Source: Xiphophorus maculatus (Eukaryota > Chordata > Actinopteri > Cyprinodontiformes > Poeciliidae). Taken from it: a stretch of 64,000 bases of DNA. Below the pieces are notes generated by a model, which worked only from the letters and a program-made list of their open reading frames with translations, ran no database searches and had not been told where the DNA came from. The translations under genes and the position numbers were made by a program. The stretch lies in assembly GCF_002775205.1 (NCBI RefSeq), contig NC_036455.1, forward strand, positions 5,556,501 to 5,620,500, given 5' to 3'. This document shows positions 38,201-48,300 of this stretch, piece by piece; position 1 is the first letter of the stretch, and every line of letters starts with the position of its first letter.

Positions 38201-40729
38201 TAGCTATGTTACCTTTCGCTGTCATAATAATGCTGAATTTATCAACCATAACCAGTTAAATTTGATGCTTCTGTCTTTTTAAGAAGCTCCTCCTCTGTCT
38301 TACACTCCGCCTTCATTAAGTGATCACATCAATGCTCCTCCATTATGGCATTTACAACCATTCTTAGGAAAGCTGGGCTGATAATTAGTTTTTATAATAA
38401 ACTCAGGCAGTACCACCAAGTGTTTACTATAATGTTATATAACATTATACCATTATATAAACATTAAAAAAACGTTGATTTTAAACAATGCTGCCCTTTA
38501 ACAAAATTTCTTCCAAGTATTTTCAGAATTTAATGACGATAACTCCACTTTAACAGGAAGAAACCTCCAGCAGAACCTGGCTCCGTACAAACAATCATCT
38601 CCCACCACTGACTGGAGGTTTGAGGAGACAGAAAAGATAAATAAAAAATATTCCTAGAAGCAAGAAGTCTGGTTAAAATTAAAAAATTAAAAAACAGCCC
38701 CTTTTTCTTTGTTTTGCTTCATACAAACGATATGGAAGCATGGAATCTGTTGAAGTTTAAATTTTTACCCAATGCTAACGTCCGTCCGTGACGTATGTAA
38801 CGCGCCAGTTCGACGCTGTAAAGCGTACTGGACGTTGCGTACGCTGTCAGCAGCCATCCTCCGCTGCGAAGAGAGACGTACCGAGCCGAACGAGGCGACT
38901 GTTAATGTTAATTCAGTATTTGTAAGCGCGACCAACACGGACTGAACGTCATCGTTCACGTTCCCCGCTGCCGTTGATAAAAAAAAAAAAAAAAAAAAAG
39001 AACAACGCAGAAAATTTACGTCATCGTTCAGAAGTTCTCTGTTCGCTGATTGGCCCGGTATAGAAATCTGAAATGTGAGACTCTCCGTTGAATATGTCCG
39101 CAATATTCTGCGCAGATAAGAAGACTACACTCTTTGGATAACATTTCTACAGACTGAATAGACGGCAACGTCAGAATTGATCAAATTCTTTGTGGAATCG
39201 ATTCAACAAAATATCAGTAACATTTCTCAGATATTTCTGTTGTTGACATGGTAACGCCCCAGTGTTGCTGCAAGTTTATCAGCGGGGTATCTATGATGCA
39301 AGTCTCCACATAAATTGATCTATTGAATTGAGATCTGGTGATTGTGGAGGCCATTGGAGAATGGCGCTATCATGCTCCAGAAACCAGTTTCAAGTGATTT
39401 ATACTTTGTGACATGGTGCATTATCCTGCAGCCTTCAGAGGAAGTCATCATGAAGAGATGGAAATGATCAGCAGCAATACTTGGGTGCTTAATTAATGCT
39501 GAATTGTGTCAATAAAATATCCGCAATGCCTCCACCAGCCTGAACCATTGATATAAGGCAGGATAGATCAGTTCTTTTATGTTATTTTTTTCCTAATTTT
39601 GACCCAATAATATGAATGTTGCCACTGTAATCAAGACTCACTGGACCAGGAAACGTTTTTCCAATCTATTATTGTTCAGTTTTGATGAGTTGGTGCCAAT
39701 TATTGCCAAAGTTTCCCATTCTTAGCTGACATGAATGACATGTGGTGTGGGCATCTGTTACTTTGGCTCTTCTGATTTAAGGCTGCAATGGTATTCAACA
39801 TACCTTGATTGTATTCAGTGGTTATTTAACCCATTGTTGCCTTTTATTATTCATTATTTGTAAATCCAACAACCCTTGTAGTTTCTAAATTGCATAACTT
39901 CCAAGTTTTTCTTCCGCCTGATACTCAGTTTTAGCTTCACTTCCAGTGTACCTAATAATAAAGCTGGTGAGAGCATATTTGCAGATATCTTAAATAGAAA
40001 ACCAAACAAATAGGAATAAGAAAGTAGAATATAATGTGGGAAATCTGAATTGACGGGGCTCCTAGCATCTTTAGCCCCAAATCCGATTTATTTTGAAATC
40101 TTGAGATATGAAGATATGTAGAGTTTTTACCTTGGGAATCTTGTCAGTGAAACTACTGTATCCAGGTGGAACTGAATTATAATTGAATACAATTAAAAAA
40201 ATGTAATCTGACACACTGTGAATATGAAACTGCCAAGGCATTTACTTTCAATGTTGCTCTTCATGCACAACAGTAGGTTATATAGAATATTTGTAATAGT
40301 GCAATGGTTCATTTGTTTGTGTTAAGTGACAAAAAGACAATTTTCAAAAACTTTTCAGCAGATATAAACAGCTTGGAATATTTTTTTTCCCCAAAAGCCT
40401 GTAAAAAAAATCACGAGTCCAAATCAGCCTTACAGAAAAGTCTGGCTCCTGTAAATGTGGAATAAAGAGGGTGGAGTTTGACACTCCATCTGCTTTATAG
40501 ATGACATAACTGAATTTCTCCATTTCGGTTTAAATGAACCACTACATTCAACAGCTTTATTGGCACGGCTTTTACCTGCTTCTACCAGCAAATAACAGCG
40601 TTATAGCATAATAATGATAGGTTAATAACAGTTTCAGTGTACCTGAGCCGGGCTGTAGGCACAAAGACATCCGGAGAGCAGCGCGCTGAGCAGTAAGAAC
40701 CCAGCAGAAGTCCAACTTCCGGTTTCCAT
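29286..40729 (-). CDS. neu1: Lysosomal sialidase (neuraminidase 1)
   Basis: Exons in transcript order: 40729-40643, 37763-37574, 37440-37178, 32071-31889, 30682-30463, 29506-29286; in frame, 387 codons (human NEU1: 415). The enzyme removes terminal sialic acids in lysosomes, in a complex with cathepsin A and beta-galactosidase. Residues 1-24 form a signal peptide (hydrophobic [12 protein letters not shown]). YRIP lies at 52-55. Asp boxes are STDKGNTW (89-96), SWDDGLSW (149-156) and SDDHGETW (208-215). Using human numbering as I recall it, active-site residues are kept: R53 (R78), D78 (D103), E239 (E264), R255 (R280), R315 (R341), Y344 (Y370), E366 (E394). Sequons NLS and NLT are present. Intron 2 has a GC donor. 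The C-terminus ends YGGR rather than the human YGTL. The start is the only ATG that gives a signal peptide in frame. Confidence 0.95.
29536..30398. mobile_element. Candidate non-autonomous DNA element filling neu1 intron 5
   Basis: Near the left end the sequence reads GACCCAATTACGATT, and near the right end AATCGGAATTGGGTC, its near-perfect reverse complement, so the ends are inverted. Internal CpG-rich words (ATTCAGGTCACATTTG, CAGATTCAGGTCGCG) are typical of fish DNA elements. It takes up nearly all of the intron between neu1 exons 5 and 6. No transposase frame is seen, and the family was not identified. Confidence 0.5.
32395..32868 (+). mobile_element. 3' end of an old LINE-like retrotransposon
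   Basis: The start of this block decodes, with breaks, to a W-rich peptide with FYKTWQSF, resembling the end of a fish L1-type ORF2. An untranslated tail follows, with AAAATAAAGTATTC and an A-rich end. It lies in neu1 intron 3, in the opposite orientation to neu1. The assignment is from general resemblance only. Confidence 0.4.
32870..36630. other. neu1 intron 3, mostly AT-rich with no gene seen
   Basis: This is intron DNA between neu1 exons 3 and 4. It holds a repeat fragment near 35.79-35.87 kb (GTTTCTGCAGGTTTCACTAA) that resembles one near 10.38 kb in prrc2a, but no exon of another gene. Confidence 0.4.
36634..36972 (-). mobile_element. Diverged hAT-type element (family of 17.7 kb), inverted orientation
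   Basis: Reverse-complemented, it shares GGTGCACCGATTACAG, AAAGCCTGACTTGCCGATT and GACAGAGG with the 17719-18045 element. It lies in neu1 intron 3. I found no clean target duplication. Confidence 0.65.
38765..39115. promoter_or_regulatory. CpG-rich block with CRE-like sites in neu1 intron 1
   Basis: CpG-dense DNA with several TGACGT/ACGTCA words (near 38.79, 38.95 and 39.02 kb) and an inverted CCAAT box (CTGATTGGCCC, 39.05 kb), interrupted by a 21-base A run (38979-38999). It could be an intragenic promoter or enhancer. CpG-rich fish transposons look alike, so a mobile-element origin is equally possible. Confidence 0.35.
39240..39975 (-). pseudogene. Degraded Tc1-like transposase relic in neu1 intron 1
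   Basis: On the minus strand the block keeps recognisable words of a common fish Tc1-like transposase, including a W-S-D-E-like catalytic region near 39.65 kb and a glycine-rich stretch near 39.53 kb. The right edge, TGTACCTAATAATAAAGCTG, resembles that element's usual terminus (CCTAATAAAGTGGCCGG). Stops, frameshifts and internal deletions prevent any product. Confidence 0.65.
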
Positions 40730-40910
40730 GTTGGATTCAGCTCCTCCAAGTTTCTTCTTCTTCACTCCGAACAGATAAAATTAAACGCAACGGGAGCCGA
40801 GCGACCAAGCAAGCCACTAAAAACCAACTCTGTCTCTCACTGACTGGTGCACATTTTATGCTCTGTTTATCCGGTAGGTCATATGATCAGGAGGTCACGT
40901 GACTGCCGCG
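40730..40910 (-). promoter_or_regulatory. neu1 promoter region
   Basis: This is the segment just upstream of the neu1 ATG on the minus strand. It contains the perfect E-box palindrome GTCACGTGAC and a CATATG E-box (40880-40885). No strong TATA box is evident. The exact start site cannot be read from sequence. Confidence 0.5.
40894..40903. promoter_or_regulatory. CLEAR element (TFEB/TFE3/MITF site)
   Basis: GTCACGTGAC matches the full 10-base CLEAR consensus and is a perfect palindrome. It lies 165 bp upstream of the neu1 start codon. CLEAR sites drive lysosomal gene expression under TFEB, and mammalian NEU1 belongs to that network. Confidence 0.75.
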
Positions 40911-40969
40911 ATCTGTCAAAATAAAAGAGGAAATGACGCAATTTACGTCGCATCTATCAAAACCATAAA

Positions 40970-42590
40970 CCTCGTCTCCGTTCACTTTTTTTTGTTTAAT
41001 TTTTTAGGAAGCGCTACTTTTTAATTTTGTGTTTGTATTATTTCCACAAACTTGTGTAATTATTAAGATATTACTATTACATATTTTTACTGCTACTATA
41101 AATAATAATATTATACTAATAATATTATTATGAAATAGTGAAATATTAATAAAGAAAATGGTAGAAATGTTAATTTGTTATTATGTATGTATAGGTGAAA
41201 ACTTACAGCTACTACTGCTATGACTATTATAACTATAACTACCAATCTTGGCTACTTTTACATTTCAGATTTAGTTGCTCTCGTCAACTATTATTGCGTC
41301 TTCTGTTATTATTAGTAGTAGATTGTCGTCATTAATAACAATCTAGATTGCTTTCTATATTTTTGGATCTGGATCCTAATCTTTTTATGAATGCTACGGT
41401 TTCACAACACAAACCCATAAAAATAATAGTACTAATAATATTCGCAGTTGATATAAGTAGAACAGGGAATTGGTAGCAATCTTAGCATGTTATCAAAATT
41501 ATAAAGTAGTGGAAATTCAACAATATTCAACAATACTGCTACTTCTGTCGCCATCGCTATAAAAATCTAAAACCCAAACATCAAGTTGTAATTTGTAACT
41601 GGTCCTTTTCATATTAATCACCCAATAAAAACTGTACAATAAAAGCATTTCTCTCAGTTATTAATTGATTTACTTAGTTTTTCAACTGTAATACAGCAAT
41701 ACTACAAAGCGGGTTGGGTTCAGTTACCAAATTCAGCCACAAGGGGGCAGAATAGCCCAAAAACTCAATAACTTTCCAGCGGATATAAACAGTCTCCAGT
41801 GGAACAGAGATTTTTAAATTATACTTTTTAGTTGTCCAATCGCTTGTGGGGTTTTCCTTTTTGTGTGTTATGTTAATAATCCGTCACACGTTGTGTTTTC
41901 TTGTTCCGGAAGTTTAATTTTAGTGTAAGCAGAACATTCGCTTCCAGTGTTTTGGAAAACTGAATTTTTCTTTCAGTAAAAAGCAATTTTCTTACAGGTT
42001 TAGTGAGAAATCTGTGCTCTATAACTAGGTGTTTTTCCCTACATATTGTGAAATTATTATTTGGTTCAGATTGCAGCATTAAGTTAAAACTCACAATTCA
42101 AGATTAATGAAGTTAAAAACAATGTTCAGACAATTTGTCTCTTATTAAATCAACTTCATGAACTAATTTCTGAGTTAAAAGCAAAAAAATTCAATTATTG
42201 ACTTAAATTGCATTTTCAAGGCAGCAGTTGGACTTTCATTTCCAAGTTAAACAACCTTATGTGAAATATTTTAGTTAAAAAAAACAAAGATATTAAACAT
42301 CATGAAGTCTCTCACCCACTCACTTCTCTATATTTATGCAGCTCTGTGGTTGGGACACTTCCCATTTATTTATATTTTTGTCTTCAGTGAAAGAACCATA
42401 AAAATATCTGTACTCTTGGTATGACCTCTTCTGACTCTTTGGACTTCATGAGTTAATGTGTAACAGCTCCAATAAAACGTCAACAAGCTGACGTATCGTT
42501 ACAAATCCTGATCAAATAAAAGCACTTCATGCATAAAAAAAACAATTATTTTGAATCCAGACGTCATTTTTAGACCGTAGAGGAGTTCAG
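40970..42590. other. AT-rich intergenic DNA between divergent neu1 and tmem268
   Basis: It contains ATTACTATT/TACTAATAAT trinucleotide-like tracts (41.07-41.5 kb) and no coding exon that I can support. Confidence 0.45.
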
Positions 42591-42769
42591 CTCGGTTTTC
42601 TTCTTGCTCCTCCTGCAGACATGAGGATCACAAACCGCATTCCTGCAGTCATGAGGCGCAGCTGATCTGAGTCACAAGCCAGAGAGCGAAAGAGAGGAAC
42701 AAGCTGAACACGTTCAGACACGAAAAGAAAGAAAAGTCAAAGTCTGAACTGGCAACCAGCTGCTTTCAA

Positions 42770-42859
42770 GGAACCAGTTTAAAAGGCTCTTCACTTCTCA
42801 GGAAGAATGACGACGCGGAGACTCATCGACCAGAAGATGGACTTTCATCTGAGCCACAG
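42770..42859 (+). other. tmem268: Probable 5' UTR exon and promoter of tmem268
   Basis: A TATA-like TTTAAAAGG at about 42779 is followed by a block ending in the donor GCCACAG|GTGGGA (exon end 42859). The tmem268 start exon has its own acceptor at 45335, so an upstream exon is needed. An ATG at 42807 opens a frame that, after splicing to 45336, stops within about 20 codons: an upstream ORF, not the start of the protein. Confidence 0.4.
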
Positions 42860-42864
42860 GTGGG

Positions 42865-45330
42865 AAACATTCGGTCCTACTAAAAACAGCATCTCCGGAT
42901 CCGTAACGCTGGTTTTTGATTCCATTTCTCACTGAAATCAAACTTTTTAATTGAGAAAAAGTTTGAAAAACGTTAGCAGACTTCCTTTTGTTCAAAGATA
43001 CACAGGCTAAGAAACGCTTTTCTGTTAAAAGATGTGACGTCTAATCCTTGGAACATAACTCACAATATTCAAGTTCAGTTTATACTGAGCAGGAAATGTA
43101 TTGGTGTCATGTTTACAGCAACGCCACACACTGAAAGATGCCGTTTTCAGATAGCGACTTTCTTACTAGTAATTTGGTCTGTGTGGTGACAGAGCACTCA
43201 GCATGCTGCTTACGATAAGATAGGCTGCTTATTGCATACATGCAATCTGCACCATCAGGCGATCAGAGCTGTGTGTCAGCAGGTCTTCATTAACGAGGAA
43301 GTGAAAATGAAAGAAACTCAAGAAGGTGGGGTTGTGTTTTCACACCTCTCTGCCAAAAATGTGACAGAACCGCTGATGGAGGGAGAAGGTTGGGTCTGTA
43401 AGAGGGATTTTTACTTGATTCTGTTAACACAAACACAACTGAAAACAGTTTCTAAAAAATAAAACGGAGAAAAGGTCTGAAAGCTAAGTCTGAGAATTAG
43501 AGCACGAAGTTTCAGTGTCACTAGAGTAAATGTCATGTAGGAAGTAAAAGCAGAAGTAACCGAGTTTCCTGCTGTTTGTCATGCTTCTGCCTTTTAAGTG
43601 AACAGTCGACGTGTTTATGAGAGATAAAACCTGAGGCCGTTTTCAAAGCTTTTCTGACATAAAGGTTCTGCTTTCATCAACCATGAAAGTTTTCCACTTC
43701 ACGTATCGACCCAGAAGAGCTCATGGCACCAGCTGTGAAGCCCGAGGCAGCTTTTTAGAAACCGGTTATAACTTAACACTGGTCAACAGCCAAAAACGCT
43801 GCCTGGGCCTTTTCAACTGTTTCAGGGTCATTTTGATGAGCTGCATCCAAAAATCACATTGGTTTTGCACAATCGGGTCAACTTTCTGAACTATGGAGCA
43901 ACATGAACATCAAAATGCACAACTTGTTCTCACATCTGGATCAGTTTCCTGAGGATCTGGGATAAATGAGTGATGAGGAGGAGGAGAGATGAACAAAGTT
44001 CAATTTGCATGGACTTTCCCTTATCAGTGTTTATTATTCAATTTACAGAAATCCAAGTTTGTAACATTTAATTAATACACTCTGTTAGGAAACAGAAAAA
44101 CCTTTATTGGATGACAAATATTAACAGAAATGAACCGATATTGTCACAAAAATGTCATCAATTTAGTCAGAAGATAAGATTTCTATAAATCAAATTAGAA
44201 TAAAAACCTGACCAGATTGAGAAAAATGGACGTCATCTTTGGATTCAGCGGTGCAAAAATAGTCCTAATTCAGTTGAAAAAACATGGAAAACAACTTAAA
44301 AACCTATTTTTTTGTAACGCGGTGTTATTTAATGCTGTTAATTATGCAGAGTTAGTTATAACTGCAGTTTTCACCCATTAGTTCATCAATATTCACTTTA
44401 TGGCCTTTGATATTTGAAAAACAGGTTTTATCGAAAGCAAAACCTGTTTAATGCAAATGATAAGTCTGCAGTAAATACAAGAGGATTGCTTTGAAACTCT
44501 TTCACACAGAGCTAGACAGTTATTTAAAAAACGTCTCATTAAAATATACTTTAGATTACTCCATACAATATGAATTATGCAAAACGTATAAATCCAGTTG
44601 TTTTAATTGTACATTCTTTCCATTCTTGCTCATAAACTTTCACCAGTAAAGCTATTAGCTTCAGAGTTAGCGGCGGCCATTTTCAAACTGTTTTTGCTCC
44701 AAATTAAACTCATTATTTTAAAATGTTTTGAACAATTTCAAGTGCCCATTAGCTAAACTTAAAACCATTTATACCAGTTAAATTCTCTATTTTCAGCCAA
44801 ATGTTTTTAATCTTCACTCACGTTATTCAACAGCTAAGCTATTAGCATTAGCATTAGCATTTGCCACTTTTGTAAAAGTGAACAACTGTTTTCTTACTTT
44901 TAGCTATTTGGTGTTAGACGCTGTCCTTTTTTTCCGTCATGACGGCATTCAGCCATTTTTATTTTAAGTATATATTACTGTTTTGCAGCTGCTGCGGTTT
45001 ATTGCCCTGAATATTGTTGACATTTTGTTATTTGCTCCGTTTGTTTGCTAGTTTTCTGCAACCTTCAGTGTTTCAACTGAACAATCTTAAAAGACCTTTC
45101 AACATTGGTTTCAGCAACTTAAGAAACAGAGTGAATATTGTTGTTGGTGTTTAAAAAAACACTAAAATATGTTTATGTCAGTTTTATATTAGTTCCACTG
45201 ATGACTTTGTTTATAAAGTTACTGTCACATTAATAAGGAAAATCCCCAGAATAATGATAATTATGGGGTTTTTTTCTGGACCAGTTAAAGTTTAAGTAGG
45301 TTGGTAGAGAGATTTTATTTTTATTTTTTG
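42865..45330. other. tmem268 intron 1, no other gene seen
   Basis: Intronic DNA between the probable UTR exon and the start exon. Small open frames near 43.23 and 43.68 kb lack splice or homology support. Confidence 0.4.
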
Positions 45331-45356
45331 TTCAGGACCTTGTGACCTTTGACCTA

Positions 45357-48300
45357 ATGGAGGACAGGAATGGGGATTGCCAGGCGTCGGAGGAGACTGC
45401 TGTGGACTTTGAAACCAGACGAACCCAAACGGACCAACAGACCAACAACAACAGATCCAAATGGACAAACGGTACCGACATGCAGCTTTTATTCTTTTAA
45501 TATCAAAGGAATATCTAGAATTTATTACGAGTTATGTTATATTCAGATGAAATTAATGTTCATTCATCAAATATCTATCAACAGGTGGCGCCATTTCACT
45601 TTATTTTATTTATTTTTTTATGCTTCAGTTAGATTTATTGTCAGTCAAGAAACTTTTCGACTGAATCAAATACAAATATTTTTGCATAATATAAGCAAAT
45701 TGAGTTTAGGTTCATTAACTGGTTGACTGCTATTAGTTATATCTAAATATATTTACAAAAATAACTTTAAAAATATCTATTTTTTAAACCAGTTTGTAGA
45801 TTTTTAATTTCTGAGTTAAGTTATGTTACAACCACAAACTTCCATTAATTGTATTAGATTTATATGTGATAACCAAACACAAAGTAGTGTATTATTTGGA
45901 TTTGAAAGGAAAACAATACTTTATTTTTACATTATTTTATAAATAAAAAATTAACATTTACTACACATTTGTATTCAGCACCTCCTTTTTTACAAGTTGT
46001 TATGCTTTTTGGTCACATTTTATTTTATTATGGATTCATTGGGGAATGTTTTACAGTTTCAATGTGCTAAGATGACTTTTTTTTTGAACAAACACTTCAA
46101 TGTTTCCACATAGTTTGATTTGTTCATTTATTGCCCCTCTTTAAGTTTAAACCCTTAAATCAGGGCTGAAAACTCAGTTATGGGCCTAATCAAAAATCTT
46201 TTTAAACGGGCCGGTTATGCCAGAATGTATCGATAAAACCATTAAACCGTTAAAAAATGAAGAAACAGCTGTTTGTTTGTGTTTTTTTAAATGAAGCACT
46301 GAACATCTCTTTACACTGGTCAGTCCCACAAGGATTTTCTGATTGTTTTTTGTGGCATTTTCCAATCAAAATAACAGATTCTGTAGCTACTTTAGAAATA
46401 TGTGTACTAAGAAATCTTAATATTTGAGCTAATGTGTGAGGTTAAATGTGACTTTTTATTACTCGCCGTATTATTTACGGACTATAACTTGATATCTAGT
46501 TAAGGCTGAGGCAACAGTCACTTAAGCCAAAGGTTTTTGACCAATTTTGAGAAAGATTTGCAGTAAAATCATGAAAAAAATGTGGAGATTGATTGATTTT
46601 GCGTGAATTTTGCAAACTTAATTGATGTAATTTGTTATATATATTTGTATATATAGTATGCCTTAAATAATCTTTTCTTTTTGTCTTTGGCAGGTCAGTG
46701 TATCGCGGCGATCCCGACCAGTTCAACGCTGAACCCCAGATTTGATCTGGATCTCTGTCGATCCAAACTGGAGCAGGAAGGATTTGAAGTTAGTCAAATC
46801 ACTTCATTTTACAGTGAATACAGGATTTTAATTAGTTTTAATTATTTTTTACTGTATGTTTTAATCAGATTCCTGTGACAGACATGGAAGATCCACTGAA
46901 AACAGCTCTGGATGTCCCTTCAATCAGAAGATACATGGTTTTCAACTCGGGCCTTTTCCACTTTGTTCTAGCGCCGGTATTCAAAGTTTAGCCAAATCTT
47001 TTTCTGCTTTTACTTCTTCATTTTCACTTCTTTAACCACTTTGGGTTTTTTCAATCTTCCTTATTAACTTATTTTTGTCTAGAGAGTCAAAATATGAGTA
47101 ACGTAGACACAGGAAGCGAGCATTTCCTTCTTTCATCAGGTGACAAAAACTACTTGTGTAACTTCTAACGAACATTGTGAGTTGGTCTTGTAGATTATGC
47201 TAACAAATGAACAAAAAAATAAATAAATACACGAATAAATACAGTGCTGCATTAATAAACTCATCAAATGATCTGGTTGGTGTGCAACCAAAGAGTCACA
47301 CTCTGTAAAAACACCAAATCTTACCAAGTATTTCAGTCTAGGTTCTAGTGCAAATATCTTATTACATGTGAAATAAGACAAAAGTAACTAATCAGCACAA
47401 AATAGAGGCTTGATTTAAATCAATAATTATTTAATATTGATTTTAAAAAAGTACTAGTTACTTTGGCAGATAAATTTACTTATACAAAACATTTTCCTCG
47501 TGTTTTTAGTGAAATAATCTGACAGTAGAACTACAACTTGGTTGCTAGGTTACGGGCGAGGCTTGGCAGGCGTTGCTAGGTAACGGCGCCAGTGGAACTT
47601 GTACTTTTTCATCAATATTAAGAAATTATTTACTTAAAACAAGCTGCTGTATCTTGTTAAAAAGATACTTTTACGTTAGTTTTGTCTTATTTCAACTGTA
47701 CTAAGATCTTTGTACTAGGAACTAGATAAAAAAGACTTGGTAAGATTTAGTGTTTTTGCAGTGTAGATATCTAAACACCTCAGTTGATGTTTTGTGGAAC
47801 CATTTTTTGCTGCATTTATCTAAAGTTGGACATTTGTTTTTGCTTAATTGCTAAGTTAATTAGAGGCACACTGTCAATGTCTGTTTTCAAGTTTACTACA
47901 AATTCTTTATTGGGTTTAGTTTTGGACTTTGACTAGACTAGGGGTTGCCAAACGTCCGCCCCCTGGTGGCAATTCTCCATCTCCACATGTTATAATTTAA
48001 ATAATCTTCCAATTAAATTAGTATTTTTTCATCAATATCAAGGAATTATTTACTTAAAACAAGCTTCTAAATCTTGCTGATGAGTTACTTCTGAGTTTCT
48101 TCTGTCTTAATTCAATATTTGCACTGCAAACAAGATAAAAAATACTTAAGATTACATGTTTTTGCAGTGTGTTTATTGGCATCTTTGATTTTAAAAAATG
48201 TGTAAAAAGGTTTAAAATGAATTGTAAATTAATCTTACATCTTTCAATCTTACAATAATCCTAATTATTGTAAGATTACATGAGTAAATGACAGTTTGAG

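Noticed and set aside
38765-39103. Minus-strand open frame of 112 codons
   Set aside because: It passes through a long A/T homopolymer coding for phenylalanines and has no homology I can see; more likely regulatory or repeat DNA.
45370-45726. Plus-strand open frame starting MGIARRRRRLL
   Set aside because: It overlaps the tmem268 start exon in a different frame and runs into the intron. The frame from 45357 splices in phase to conserved exons.
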